Notes: generated from the letters alone by a model not told the origin. DNA of 64,000 nucleotides from Croceibacterium soli (GCF_009828065.1 NZ_WTYK01000002.1:62001-126000), one strand, 5' to 3'. Positions 15,940-25,994 are shown, counted from the stretch's first letter. Made by a program: numbers and translations.

Positions 15940-18696
15940 CTAGTGGGCAACGGAAGCTGTCTCGGTTGTACCCCCAGGTAGTTCGAGGTTCGGAACCTCC
16001 CCTTCGTACAATGACCCGCCGTTGCTCCACCAAAGTGGTGCGTTTTCGCCTTTCAGGAAATGCCCAAAAAATTCAATCACCCGTCCGTCGAAGTCAGCGT
16101 AAGTCGCATCGTCAAAGGTGTGCGACTGACCACGGTACTCGATGAGCACGACATTCTCATTTCCAAGCGCCCGTAACGTATTGAATAACTCCACCGACTG
16201 GGCAAACGACACCGAATCATCTTCACTGCCATGGCCTAAGAGAAGCGGTGTCTTGATGCTCCTTGCATGGTACAAAGGCGAATTGCGCAGAATGTCGTTC
16301 CATCCTTCCCACCACGGCTTGCTGAGATAGGGCTGGCTACGCTGACACCCGGGCGTGAGTGGCCATTTCTCGTCATAGGCGCCGTTGCAATGGCTCCAAA
16401 GATTGGACACGCCGGCCTTCGAGACGGCGGCCTTGAACCTGTTCGTCTTCGTCACGATGAAGTTCGTTTCGAACGCACCGAACGATTCGCCCATCAAACC
16501 TAGACGCTGGGGATCGACTGCGCCCGTAGCAACTGCGGCGTCGATGCCGGCGTTGACGTCTTCCAAGGCCGCGCCTCCCGGATCGTCAAGTTGCGGAACG
16601 ATATCGGGCAGCAGCACGGCGAAGCCGGCGTTCAGGTAAGGGAAAAGGTAACTCGTCGGCGGGCGATTGTCGTGGGTCGCAGGGGAGAATCTTTTGTAGA
16701 TCTCGACAATAGTCGGATAGGATCGGCCCTTCTTGTAGCCGACGGGCAAATAGAGAAGTGCATGCCTTTCCGATCCACTCTCAGTTCGGTAGGTCAGATA
16801 TCGTGCTGGAGCCGGCAACAGATAATCATTTTTCTGCGGATTGATTCTGGTTAGCGTCGTGCCGGGTTTCCAGCCCGCGACGACCTTATGGATTGCACGC
16901 TCCTCGATTGACGTTTCCCGGGACACGAACATGGATTTCGAATCCCGTGCTTTGAAGTAGTTCAGGTCGGCAAATTCGGAGTGAAGCTGATTCAACCTCC
17001 GACTGTCTGGATCCCAGCGGGCAATACCTTGTTCACCCGTGTCGAGATCAAACCATTCGAAATAGATTTCAAGATTGAAGTCGACCGGGTTTGGGCTTCC
17101 ATTCACACGAGTTTGCACTGGGCTATCGAGCACTACGCGCCGATACCACTTGTTGCTGGTGCGGCCATCGCCAGTGACATTGAAGGCGCTGCCTTGCCCA
17201 AGCGGCAAAGCCCAAACGTCGTAATGGTCAGAAACGAGCACATGAGCGCGGTCAGTGCTCCAACCCTGGATACGCGGCTGACCTTGTTCATGAACGTCTT
17301 TCAAGAACCAGTCCCGCTTAGGGTCATTCTCGGGAAAGTAGAATCTGGTGGGAAGTTCGGCCGTCACATTGCGCGACGCCCCAGTCTCCGCCGAGCGGAC
17401 GATTATATCGCCCTTGCCGTCCTGATAGACGATCGTACGCCCATCGGGCGATAATTGCGGCAATACAAACGCGCCAGACCTCGCCCAAATCCGGTGGCCC
17501 GTCAGGATGCGCTCACGCGTTCCGTCCTTCAGATCGACGAGAGAATAGTCGCGACGCTGCGGAGCGGCCGAGGCGACGCCGATCTGCATATAATTGACCC
17601 AGTCGTATGCTCCGACATCGTAAGCGAGGATCTTTGCCGCTGACGGATGGCGCTCGACTGTTGCCAGGTGGCCGTTCGTCAGTCGAATAAAACGGGGTGC
17701 AGTCAGGTCGATGTAACCCCAGTCGGGCCGGTTCTGGTCGTCGATGCGGCGCTTGTCGGCTGGAAGATAATCGGCTCCGCCGTGCCACAACCGGACACCC
17801 GGGACGCCGTTCCGTTTCGCCTGATGGCCGAGCTTTCGGATAGGAACATACAAGCCCTGCCGGTCGCTGCGCCATTCAAGCCCCGCGACGATCCCGAAGT
17901 CGGCAGGAAAAGTTGCGAGATCCTTTGGCGTAACGACATGGACGGTAGGCCGCGCGCTTTCCAGGCTCGTGATCGCCACCAACGCTGTCGAATCTTTGCG
18001 AACGGCCGCTATTGCATCGCCTGTCGAGGCCCAGGTCAGACCCTCGAAAGCGTCACCGCCGGAGACTAGTGTACGCCTGACGCCCGTGCGTAGATCCATT
18101 TCGTTGATCTGCCCCCCATCCGTCCAGGCGACACGGTCCCGGGCCGTATTGGTCGAGACCTCTTTGACCATTCCCAAGTTGACGGCAGGGCCGCCACAAA
18201 GGCGGTGAATGCTCGCGGTGGAGCTGTGCTCGCTTGACTTGGAGATCAACACGATCTGCTCGGTGGGACCCAAGAGATCGAAGGTGCTGACATCGGGAAA
18301 ATCGCAGGACCGTCCGGTTTCAAGATCGAGTGCTGTGACGACGACCGCTGTGCCTGCCTTGCCCGTTGAACCGTGCCTACGGAACGCGACCCATCTGCCA
18401 GACGGCGACAAAGAAAAGCTTTCGGCCTCGTCGGACTTGCCAAGCTCAATGCGACGCTCGGTCGAGCCATGGACCGACTTGATCACCAGCGTCGAGCCGC
18501 CGCCGCCAACGGAAGCAGCCAGATAGACGAGCCACTTTCCATTGGGACTCAATTGTTCGGAAGAAACATGCTTCCATTGCTTGGCGACGGCCGGTGTCAC
18601 TCGCCTCAACGTTTCCGCTTCCGTAGGCGCATGATGCGAAGTACAGCCAAGTACCAACGCGACCACGCGGACTCTTCCGAAGAACTTCGACATCAT
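15940..18696 (-). CDS. Prolyl-oligopeptidase-type S9 serine peptidase, predicted lipoprotein
   Basis: A 918-residue exported peptidase. The N terminus is a lipoprotein signal ending in LVLGC, so the mature protein is probably anchored in a membrane. The middle has WD40-like beta-propeller repeats (LSPNGKWLVYLA, LSPSGRWVAFRR). The C-terminal alpha/beta-hydrolase domain has Ser in GLMGESFGAF (about residue 737), Asp in HGSEDDSV (about 827) and His in RGQSHTF (about 858). The ATG at 18696 overlaps the upstream stop. A very long N-terminal extension open in this frame is rejected because it overlaps the upstream peptidase. Being coupled to another S9 peptidase and a TonB receptor suggests it cleaves an imported peptide. 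Confidence 0.88.
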   Translation of the reverse strand: MMSKFFGRVRVVALVLGCTSHHAPTEAETLRRVTPAVAKQWKHVSSEQLSPNGKWLVYLAASVGGGGSTLVIKSVHGSTERRIELGKSDEAESFSLSPSGRWVAFRRHGSTGKAGTAVVVTALDLETGRSCDFPDVSTFDLLGPTEQIVLISKSSEHSSTASIHRLCGGPAVNLGMVKEVSTNTARDRVAWTDGGQINEMDLRTGVRRTLVSGGDAFEGLTWASTGDAIAAVRKDSTALVAITSLESARPTVHVVTPKDLATFPADFGIVAGLEWRSDRQGLYVPIRKLGHQAKRNGVPGVRLWHGGADYLPADKRRIDDQNRPDWGYIDLTAPRFIRLTNGHLATVERHPSAAKILAYDVGAYDWVNYMQIGVASAAPQRRDYSLVDLKDGTRERILTGHRIWARSGAFVLPQLSPDGRTIVYQDGKGDIIVRSAETGASRNVTAELPTRFYFPENDPKRDWFLKDVHEQGQPRIQGWSTDRAHVLVSDHYDVWALPLGQGSAFNVTGDGRTSNKWYRRVVLDSPVQTRVNGSPNPVDFNLEIYFEWFDLDTGEQGIARWDPDSRRLNQLHSEFADLNYFKARDSKSMFVSRETSIEERAIHKVVAGWKPGTTLTRINPQKNDYLLPAPARYLTYRTESGSERHALLYLPVGYKKGRSYPTIVEIYKRFSPATHDNRPPTSYLFPYLNAGFAVLLPDIVPQLDDPGGAALEDVNAGIDAAVATGAVDPQRLGLMGESFGAFETNFIVTKTNRFKAAVSKAGVSNLWSHCNGAYDEKWPLTPGCQRSQPYLSKPWWEGWNDILRNSPLYHARSIKTPLLLGHGSEDDSVSFAQSVELFNTLRALGNENVVLIEYRGQSHTFDDATYADFDGRVIEFFGHFLKGENAPLWWSNGGSLYEGEVPNLELPGGTTETASVAH

Positions 18697-21074
18697 CCTG
18701 CTTGCTCCCCATCGAAAGAAGCAGTGGCAGCTTCTTCGCGCTGAACCTTTGTCCAATCGGTTTTGAGTGATTCCCATCGCTCTTTTCGGGCGCGGTCCTC
18801 TTCGCGAGTTTCGATCTCCTCGCCACGGAGCCAGAACCGCATCCAGTCCAGCGTGGAACGCATGGCCGCCGCACGCTCCGCAGGCGCTTGCAGAACGTGA
18901 GCGGCCCCCGGATGATAATGATATTCGATGGGACGGCGAGCGAGCTTGAACGCGCCGATCGTCGAATGAGCGTCCCATAAGATCGGATTGCCGGTCACAT
19001 GGAAAAGGATCGGGGATTTCAGTCGGTCCAGATTGAACTCGGGCGCATCGAGCCAGGCAACCTTGTTCCACCAGAAGGCTTTGCGATTGCCGAATTGCCA
19101 AGCGTAGTGGCTGGTTGACTGCACGTCCTCCGTCGCCGTCGCCGCCATCGAAACATATTGGCTGTATCCGTTTGTGATGGAATCGAACACGATGGCGGCA
19201 CCGACCGGCGTTCGCCCCGGATGCGTCGCTACATAATAGGTATAGGTTCCGGTACGGGAGAAGCCGATAAGCCCGCTTGGCAAATCAGCCGCGAGACCTC
19301 TCCTTTTCAACTCATCGACCGCGGAGTCCAGGCGCAGCACCTGCGCCGGAAATTCCGACGGGGTCAAAATGATCTCCGATTGCGTTTCGCGGCCCGATCC
19401 ATAGCCCCCGGCAGCCTGCATCAGGAATACGGTAAAGCCGTTAGCCGCGAGCAACTGAGCTGCGTCAGCCGTTCCGCTTATGCCATCCGGTGCGAAATCA
19501 TCCTTGGTGGAGCCCAGGAACTGGACGATGAGGCGCGGAGACTGTCCTGGAGTTGGCCTGCCCCGGACCAAATAGCCATAGGCAGGATTCCCCGCTTCAT
19601 CGGTCCAATCGATGCGTTCGAATGGCCGAATCTTGGCGAGGCTTGATGCCGGCCCGGCAGAGAAAAGTACCCGCTCCTTGCCATAGCCCTCAACCAAAAG
19701 GCGCGGCGGTTCGCCGAGCCCTCCCCGGACGGTGAATGTGAGTTCGTCAACCGGTGGCCCGCCCTTCCTCTGGTTTGTATCGCCGACTAGCCAACCAGCG
19801 CTTGTGAAATTGTAGTGGCGGACCCAGCTCTTGCCGCCCTTGGCTTCAAAGCGGACCTTCAGCCGCTTTCCTTCGTCGATCCATTCAGGATCCGCTCGGA
19901 GACCCGACCCGTCAGCGAGCGTCTCAACAACCCGGCTCTTGCCAGTGGCAACGTTATAATCGACGATTTGAGAGGTCTTGTCTGGTCGGGACTCACTCGA
20001 TCCCGCTATATTGAACAGAAGCAGATGCGAGCTGTCGTGGGACCAGAAGGAACTGGCTCTGGTGTAAAACTTCGTGGTAAAGGGCGAAGGATTGGCGCGG
20101 ATCCGCGCCGCCGCTAGCGGCAAGTCAGTCAAGGTCCGCCGCTCGCCCGTGGCAAGGTCGAACAATATGTAGCGGAGCGCCGACGTGGCAAATGGGTAAG
20201 CGTTCCAGTCGGCGGGCTTGGTGAGGCCGTCCGGCTGGAAGGCCATGACGGCCCATCTTTCATCCGGAGAGATCCACGGGCCGGAGCGCGCTCCTCCTCG
20301 CTCGGAATCTATCGAAGCAGAGACGATCGGCCTCGGCGCTGCGCCCTTGTAGGACGCATGCATTGTCCAGCTATTGGCACTGAGCACGCTGATCCCGTCG
20401 CGTCCCGCAAGATCATAAAGCGTCTCGGCATCCAGGAGCTGGAATGGGTAATCACGCGGCTTGGAACGATGTAGTTCCACGGTGAAGAACAAGGTCGTGC
20501 TGCCGCGAGCAACATAATCCTGACCGCCAATTTCCGCGACACTGGCCGAACCTGAGATGCACTCGGGCGCGCGGCCAGTGCGAAGGTCATAGCGGCAGAC
20601 ACGGCGGATCCCGACCTCATCGACGCCGATAAAGCTGATGGTCGAGTCGTCTAGCCACCGCGGCACGTAAATCGCTGCCGAGCCTACCGTGCTGCGCAGC
20701 CGGCTGCCCCGTTCGAAGACATGCGTTGGTTGGACGTTATCGAGCCTACCCCGCAACCAGTCGGCGGTCTGAGCACGCGAGTAGACGGAGAGCCTGTAAA
20801 CACTTCGGTCGGAGGCCAACTCTCCACTGTACGTCACGACAAAGTAGCGGCTACCGTCCGGAGAAAATTGCGCCGGGCCGTCCCTACCCCGCACCGACGG
20901 CTCGGCCCAGTCGGTGACGATGCTTTGCAGGGCAATGGAATCCTCAACCGTCCAGCGCGCCACGGAGGTTGCGGGCGACGCCTGAACCGCGCCGGCCGCC
21001 GCAGCGCAGTGCCAAGCCAGCAACAGGCCGGCCCCCGTACGGCACCATGCGGTGCACTTGGCCTTGCCAGTCAT
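18693..21074 (-). CDS. S9-like peptidase resembling Atxe2-family lasso-peptide isopeptidases
   Basis: A 793-residue protein with a cleavable signal peptide (about residues 1-32, ending AVQA). A propeller-like N-terminal part (PRWLDDSTISFIGVDEVGI) is followed by a hydrolase domain with nucleophile Ser in GLIGFSRTG (about residue 604) and His in HPGAAHVL (about 725). The acid position is not the standard Asp loop (VTGNPILWDAHS). That would suit the Atxe2 family, where I recall a Glu completing the triad. Sphingomonad lasso-peptide loci combine such isopeptidases with a TonB receptor and FecI/FecR, as here, but no lasso precursor or B/C maturation genes are in the window. A generic S9 peptidase is the alternative. 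Confidence 0.72.
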   Translation of the reverse strand: MTGKAKCTAWCRTGAGLLLAWHCAAAAGAVQASPATSVARWTVEDSIALQSIVTDWAEPSVRGRDGPAQFSPDGSRYFVVTYSGELASDRSVYRLSVYSRAQTADWLRGRLDNVQPTHVFERGSRLRSTVGSAAIYVPRWLDDSTISFIGVDEVGIRRVCRYDLRTGRAPECISGSASVAEIGGQDYVARGSTTLFFTVELHRSKPRDYPFQLLDAETLYDLAGRDGISVLSANSWTMHASYKGAAPRPIVSASIDSERGGARSGPWISPDERWAVMAFQPDGLTKPADWNAYPFATSALRYILFDLATGERRTLTDLPLAAARIRANPSPFTTKFYTRASSFWSHDSSHLLLFNIAGSSESRPDKTSQIVDYNVATGKSRVVETLADGSGLRADPEWIDEGKRLKVRFEAKGGKSWVRHYNFTSAGWLVGDTNQRKGGPPVDELTFTVRGGLGEPPRLLVEGYGKERVLFSAGPASSLAKIRPFERIDWTDEAGNPAYGYLVRGRPTPGQSPRLIVQFLGSTKDDFAPDGISGTADAAQLLAANGFTVFLMQAAGGYGSGRETQSEIILTPSEFPAQVLRLDSAVDELKRRGLAADLPSGLIGFSRTGTYTYYVATHPGRTPVGAAIVFDSITNGYSQYVSMAATATEDVQSTSHYAWQFGNRKAFWWNKVAWLDAPEFNLDRLKSPILFHVTGNPILWDAHSTIGAFKLARRPIEYHYHPGAAHVLQAPAERAAAMRSTLDWMRFWLRGEEIETREEDRARKERWESLKTDWTKVQREEAATASFDGEQAG

Positions 21075-21077
21075 TGC

Positions 21078-24000
21078 CTAGATCTCGCCGCGAAACGTCA
21101 GATAATAGTTGGCACCGCGAGGATCACCCCAGCGACTGTAATAGGGCGAACCGATGCCGCTCTGGATTTCGGCTGGTGGCTTCTTGTCGAAGATGTTGCG
21201 CACGCCTGCCTGGATCTCGGCCGACTTCAGAAAACTCGGGCTCAGCCGATAGCGAACGAACAAATCATGATACATTTGCGACGGAACGCGGGCCGAGTTC
21301 AGGTTCGGATCGACGATGCGATTGGGGCGAGTGTAATATCCGCTCGTGCAATTGCTAGTCCAGCTGATGCTAAATTGCTTATGAGTCCAGGTCAGCGTCC
21401 CATAACCACGCCATTTGGGGTTGTCGACCAGCCCGGCGCGCTCGACCGGATCGGCTGAGGGAATGATGATCGTGACATTGTTGATGGCATGCGTCGCCCG
21501 CCCCTGGATCTCGAACTTGCCGAAAGAGGTGGAAAGCGTCTGCGAGAGCGCGAGGTCGAGCGCGTCAACCTTATATCTCGAAATATTGAGCGGTCCTGTG
21601 TCAGCGGCAATGATCGGTCCGACGCCAAATGGGCCGAAGGTACTCGGATCCGTGTCGCGGATGATTCGATCGGGAGCCAAAGCAAGGACCTGAAGCAGGC
21701 CGGCCTGCGTCGTGATGTCTAGGATATTGGCGATCGCATCCTTTTTCCGGATGCGGGTGTAATCGGCCGAGAAGCGCAATCCCGGGATGAAGCGCGGCGT
21801 CAGAATGATGCCGAAGGATGTCGACCTGGACGTTTCGGGACGCAGGCTCGTGGCACTGTCCGAGATCAGGAGAACGTCCCTGAGCGTTTCATCGCCGCGA
21901 TCGGGGTCTGTGATACCGAACAACTGGAACAGCGCGGCATCGAAGAGAAAGGGCTCGCCTGGAGACAGCTCGGTCAGCGACGGCGGAAGGAATCCGGTGC
22001 TATAGCTGGCGCGAAGCGCGATATCGCGAACGGGCTTCCATTCGAGCCCCAGTGTCGGGTTGGTCGAGTGGAGCTTCGAACGCGTTTCGGTCAGGGGCGC
22101 GGGATCAATCAGGCCGACGACATTGGACGTCGTGCTCCGAAACCATTCGGTTCGAACGGCCGCCTGCGCGGTCAGCGAGTGAATAGCAGGAATGGCATTG
22201 ACTTCGCTGATAAGCGGCAGAGTCAATTCACCATAACCGCTGATCACATCCTGAGATCGGCCATTATAGCGCGTCGTCGCTGCGACGAACGGTTTGAGCT
22301 CTTCGGTTCGGTATTCGAGGATACCGGAGAAATTGGGACGGCCGCCCGGCAGGCTGACTTGAATTGGCCCGCCAACTCTCAGTGCCGCCGCGTTGAATAT
22401 GGTTTTGCCAGGTCCGAACTCGTTGGTCGGCCGTTCGAACTCGGCGAAGACATCGGGGGTCAGGTTCAAGTCGCTAAAGACATCGATGGCGCCACTGATC
22501 ACTCGCGCGGTCTGGAGACCGTTGAGCGTGTTCATCGTCCGGGATTCAAAAGTCGCCTTGTTCCAGGTGTAATCGGCCGCGCCCTTCCAGGAGCCCGGCA
22601 GGTCGAAGGTCACGCCGGACACCGCACGGAGGCTCTTGTTCCGAGATGACAATTGCTCGTCGGTCCCGACGAGCGGAACGGTAACGCGGATTGCTTCATT
22701 GAACGGATTGCCTGCCGCGCCTGGGGCAAGCGCGAACGTCGCTCCGCTTTGTTGCCCGCCCTCGAAATGGGACTGACTATCCGAATAGGAAATGGTCGCA
22801 AAGCCAGCGAAACTGGAGTCGAATTCATGCCGTAACGTCGTACTCAGCGAGCTGAGCTTCGACCCGGCTAACAGACTGCGTCGGCCGCCACCGTTGGTCT
22901 GGGCGGTATTAGCCATGTCGAAATCGTAGTTGCCGGCATTGGCTATGAGGCCTGCCCCGTCGTCGGAAGCGGGCCCGAGATAGCCGTAGGGCACGAATGT
23001 CCGCGACGAACCGATAGATCCGCCTCCGAACTCGGGTCGCAGTGTCAGGATCGCGCCGGTCTGGCTCCGGATGTTCGTCGTCGCACCGAGCGGCGGCGAC
23101 GCAGCATTGAAGATCGAGTTCGAATTGTTCGCGAGGATCGTCTCGATGCCGCGCGAATAAAAATTGCGGTCATTGAAACGCAACGTATCCTTGTCGGCAT
23201 GGCTGGCGAAGAACATGATATTCGTGTCGCCATTGTTGAATGTCACCCCGCCTGACAGGTCGATTCGCAGGGTTTCCGGCTGGCCCCGAAATGCGTTGCC
23301 ATAAGTAAGTTGCGCCTGAAGGCCTTCATAATCGCTCCGTAATACAATATTGACTGCGCCGCCGGTTGCGCCGCCGCCAAAAATGCCGGACGCGGTCGAG
23401 GGCAGCACATCGATGCGTTCGATCGCGCCCAAGGGGATACTGTTGATGTCCGTCTGTTCCTGATTGCCGAACGCGCCACGCGAGGCTACGCGGCGGCCAT
23501 CGATCAGGATGAGCGTCTGGCGTGGCCCTAGGCCGCGCAGATCCAGCGTGCTCGACGCTCCTTGATTGGATTCGCCGCTCTTGCCGCTCACCGTGCCAGC
23601 GGCCATCGGCAGCAATTGGCGCAGCAGATCCTCCGTATCCTGCGCGTTTGTGCGATCAATCTGCTCTCGGTTGATGATAACATAGGGCTGAGGATCATCC
23701 TCGGTCCGCCGAATATCGACGTTTTGCGATCGACTTCCCACCACGAGGATTTCAGCAACGCCCCCCTCCTTCCATGCCGTTGCTCTTTTCGCCGCGGTCC
23801 GCTCATCGGCGGCCGCGGCGGGGGCGTTTCCCTCCGCACTCTCGATCAGGTAGCCGTTGTCCCCGGAGCGGCGGAAGCGGAGGCCGGTGCCGGCGAGGAG
23901 GCGGGTGAGCGCCTGGGGGACGGTCATGCGCCCGGACACGGCCGGGGCGGTTCGCCCGCGGGTCACGGCCTCGGGGGCCATGATGTCGACGCCGCCCTGG

Positions 24001-24179
24001 CGCGAGACCTTCAGCAGCGCGTCCGCCAGGGGCTGCTCCTCGATGCGGAATGCCTGGCTGCTCTCCTGCGCCGCCGCCGGCGCGGCCGCCGCGAGCGTGG
24101 CTATGCCGAGCGCCCCCGCCGCCGCACAGGCAAGCCAGCGGCCGCGCCGCGCACCGATGCTGTTCGACCGTGTGTTCAT
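21078..24179 (-). CDS. TonB-dependent receptor with N-terminal STN signalling domain
   Basis: A 1033-residue outer-membrane receptor. The signal peptide ends at AAPAAAQ. Residues about 42-112 form the STN domain (FRIEEQPLADALLKVSRQGG...) that talks to a FecR-type anti-sigma factor. A TonB-box-like EILVVGSR precedes the plug domain, which has the typical segments RGLGPRQTLILIDGRRV and GSSIF-like GIFGGGATGGAVNIVL. The rest is a beta-barrel rich in aromatic and Asn residues. The C terminus ends in FRGEI rather than the usual aromatic residue. It is three bases from the downstream peptidase gene and lies next to FecR and an ECF sigma gene, so it probably both imports a ligand and signals its presence. 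The ligand may be a peptide. Confidence 0.92.
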   Translation of the reverse strand: MNTRSNSIGARRGRWLACAAAGALGIATLAAAAPAAAQESSQAFRIEEQPLADALLKVSRQGGVDIMAPEAVTRGRTAPAVSGRMTVPQALTRLLAGTGLRFRRSGDNGYLIESAEGNAPAAAADERTAAKRATAWKEGGVAEILVVGSRSQNVDIRRTEDDPQPYVIINREQIDRTNAQDTEDLLRQLLPMAAGTVSGKSGESNQGASSTLDLRGLGPRQTLILIDGRRVASRGAFGNQEQTDINSIPLGAIERIDVLPSTASGIFGGGATGGAVNIVLRSDYEGLQAQLTYGNAFRGQPETLRIDLSGGVTFNNGDTNIMFFASHADKDTLRFNDRNFYSRGIETILANNSNSIFNAASPPLGATTNIRSQTGAILTLRPEFGGGSIGSSRTFVPYGYLGPASDDGAGLIANAGNYDFDMANTAQTNGGGRRSLLAGSKLSSLSTTLRHEFDSSFAGFATISYSDSQSHFEGGQQSGATFALAPGAAGNPFNEAIRVTVPLVGTDEQLSSRNKSLRAVSGVTFDLPGSWKGAADYTWNKATFESRTMNTLNGLQTARVISGAIDVFSDLNLTPDVFAEFERPTNEFGPGKTIFNAAALRVGGPIQVSLPGGRPNFSGILEYRTEELKPFVAATTRYNGRSQDVISGYGELTLPLISEVNAIPAIHSLTAQAAVRTEWFRSTTSNVVGLIDPAPLTETRSKLHSTNPTLGLEWKPVRDIALRASYSTGFLPPSLTELSPGEPFLFDAALFQLFGITDPDRGDETLRDVLLISDSATSLRPETSRSTSFGIILTPRFIPGLRFSADYTRIRKKDAIANILDITTQAGLLQVLALAPDRIIRDTDPSTFGPFGVGPIIAADTGPLNISRYKVDALDLALSQTLSTSFGKFEIQGRATHAINNVTIIIPSADPVERAGLVDNPKWRGYGTLTWTHKQFSISWTSNCTSGYYTRPNRIVDPNLNSARVPSQMYHDLFVRYRLSPSFLKSAEIQAGVRNIFDKKPPAEIQSGIGSPYYSRWGDPRGANYYLTFRGEI

Positions 24180-24291
24180 CCTCTTCCCCCCTCCTCTCGA
24201 GCGGCACTCTCGTGCCCGGGGGCGTTCTGTGGCCCCTCATTCACTCAAACGAAGGAGGGGCGCCGATCGGCAGAAAAATCGTCATCGCCCT

Positions 24292-24313
24292 GTAACCGAA
24301 GCGTAACCGAAGC
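24292..24313. repeat. Tandem 11-bp repeat between FecR and receptor genes
   Basis: GTAACCGAAGC occurs twice head to tail (24292-24302 and 24303-24313), with related CGTCATCG copies on either side. The block lies in the 146-base gap upstream of the STN-type receptor. It may hold the ECF sigma target or a regulator site, but the recognition sequence of this sigma factor is not known to me. Confidence 0.5.
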
Positions 24314-24325
24314 GTCATCGAACCG

Positions 24326-25342
24326 TCATCGGGCGGACAGCGTGATCGCTCCGTCGGCGGTGCGCCGGCTCTCGACCGGCAGCGCGGCTTCGAGGTTGGC
24401 AACGAAGCGGTCGATGTCGCTCGAGCGGAAGGAGGTGGTGACTTTCATGCGGCCGACCTCCGGGTCCGCCAGGCGGATCGGGACGGTGCTGTAGCGCTGC
24501 AGGTCGGCGACGATCTCGGCGATCGGGGCCTCGGAATAGTACAGCCGGCCGCTGCGCCACTCGCCGGGGACGACCGGCGCCGGGGCGGTGGGCGTGAAGG
24601 CGCGGCCTTCGTCGAGCACGGAGCCCTCCCCCGCCCCGAGCACGCGCGCCGGCTCGCTCTCGCGCAGGAGCCCGGCGAGCCGGCGGCGGCGCAGCTCGAC
24701 CCGGCCTTCGAGGACGGAGACCTCGACGTCGTCGCCGATGCGGCGGACGTCGAACTTGGTGCCGGTCACGCGGATCTCGGCCTTGCCGGCGTGGACCACG
24801 AACGGGCGCGCGGGATCGGGCGCGACGTCGAAGAAGGCCTGGCCGCTGGCCAGGGTGACCCGGCGCTCGTCGTCGCTGAAGCGGACCTGCACGTCGGAGC
24901 GGGCGCCGACGGTGACGCGGCTGCCGTCGGCGAGGGGGAGGAGCTGGGTCTGGGCGACGGTGGTCTCGACCTCGACAGGGGGCGGCCGGAACAGGCCGGG
25001 CACAAAGACCGCGAGGGCGAGCGAGGCGGCCAGGGCTGCGGGCAGGACGAAGCGGCCCTTCCCGCGCACCGCCCATTCGCGGGCGCGGCTCAGCGGGGAG
25101 CGGCCGAGGGCCTCGGCCTCGCTGCGCCAGTCCTCGCCGATCAGGCTTTCGAGCGCCGGGGCCATGTCCCAGACCCTGCCGGCTTCGCGGAACGCCTGGT
25201 CGTGCGCGGGGTCGAGCGAGCGCCAGGCGTCGCACTCGGCCGCGGCGGCGGGCTCTTCGTCGAGCCGCAGGACCCAGTCGCGCGCCTGGTCCTGCGCGCT
25301 GCTGGGCCCACTCCCGGGGCGCAGAGGGGTGACGGTGGTCAT
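24326..25342 (-). CDS. FecR-type anti-sigma factor / signal transducer
   Basis: A 338-residue inner-membrane protein. The cytoplasmic N terminus (about 1-85, with a DUF4880-like segment ARDWVLRLDEEP) would bind the sigma factor. One membrane helix follows (PAALAASLALAVFVPGLF, about 92-112). The periplasmic FecR domain has the family pattern LADGSRVTVGARSDVQVRF and VTGTKFDVRRIGDDVEVSVL. The C-terminal part resembles the STN-interacting region (IVADLQRYSTVPIRLAD). Its ATG overlaps the stop of the ECF sigma gene, so the two are co-translated. Together with the STN receptor downstream this is a standard three-part surface signalling system. Confidence 0.92.
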   Translation of the reverse strand: MTTVTPLRPGSGPSSAQDQARDWVLRLDEEPAAAAECDAWRSLDPAHDQAFREAGRVWDMAPALESLIGEDWRSEAEALGRSPLSRAREWAVRGKGRFVLPAALAASLALAVFVPGLFRPPPVEVETTVAQTQLLPLADGSRVTVGARSDVQVRFSDDERRVTLASGQAFFDVAPDPARPFVVHAGKAEIRVTGTKFDVRRIGDDVEVSVLEGRVELRRRRLAGLLRESEPARVLGAGEGSVLDEGRAFTPTAPAPVVPGEWRSGRLYYSEAPIAEIVADLQRYSTVPIRLADPEVGRMKVTTSFRSSDIDRFVANLEAALPVESRRTADGAITLSAR

Positions 25343-25881
25343 CGGGGCTTGCCCATCCGCGCGACGCAGGTCTCGAGCGCCTTGTTGACCAGCAGCCGCG
25401 CGCCGGATTCCGATATCCTCATCCGGCGGGCAATCTCGGCATAGCCGAGGCCGTCGATGCGGTGCAGCAGGAACGCCACGCGTTCCTTGGGCTTAAGCTC
25501 GGCGACGATCACGGCCAGACGCTCCAGCTCCTGTTTCGATGATAAGACGTCCTCGGCGCTCGAATCGTGATTATTCTCTTCCACGATGCGGACATGCCGC
25601 GCGGCCACTCTGGCCGTCCCGTCGCGGCGGTGCGCGTCGATCACGAGGTTGCGGGCCGTGAGCTTGAGATAGGCCGCGGGGTTGGGAATCTCGCTGCAGT
25701 TGGGCGTGGCGGCGAACCGCAGGAACGCGGCCTGCACCACGTCCTCGGGTTCGGGCGGCCCGTTGCCGAACTTGCGGCGCACGTAAGCGCACAGCTCCCC
25801 CTGGTGCAGACGATAGAGCTCGTCCAGGAAGGGGCTCTTCCCAGCGGCTTGGCTCGTCATCGGCACGGGTTCGCGTTTCAC
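25339..25881 (-). CDS. FecI-like ECF sigma factor
   Basis: A 180-residue RNA polymerase sigma factor. Region 2 reads LDELYRLHQGELCAYVRRKF and PEDVVQAAFLRFA; region 4 reads LKPKERVAFLLHRIDGLGYA and then EIARRMRISESGARLLVNKA. The best start is GTG 25881, three bases after GGGAGAGG; the internal ATG at 25860 lacks a ribosome site. It is translationally coupled to FecR. It probably directs transcription of the receptor and peptidase genes downstream when the ligand is bound. It is shorter than housekeeping sigma factors and lacks region 3, as expected for the ECF group. Confidence 0.92.
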   Translation of the reverse strand: MKREPVPMTSQAAGKSPFLDELYRLHQGELCAYVRRKFGNGPPEPEDVVQAAFLRFAATPNCSEIPNPAAYLKLTARNLVIDAHRRDGTARVAARHVRIVEENNHDSSAEDVLSSKQELERLAVIVAELKPKERVAFLLHRIDGLGYAEIARRMRISESGARLLVNKALETCVARMGKPR

Positions 25882-25994
25882 GATCCTCTCCCACGCGCAG
25901 TGTGGAGCACTTCGGACCGGAATAGCAATACCATGAAAGTGGCGGCCGTCTCGATGTGAAACAGCGCCGTGCCCGCCCCGCCGGAGCGCCGGGT

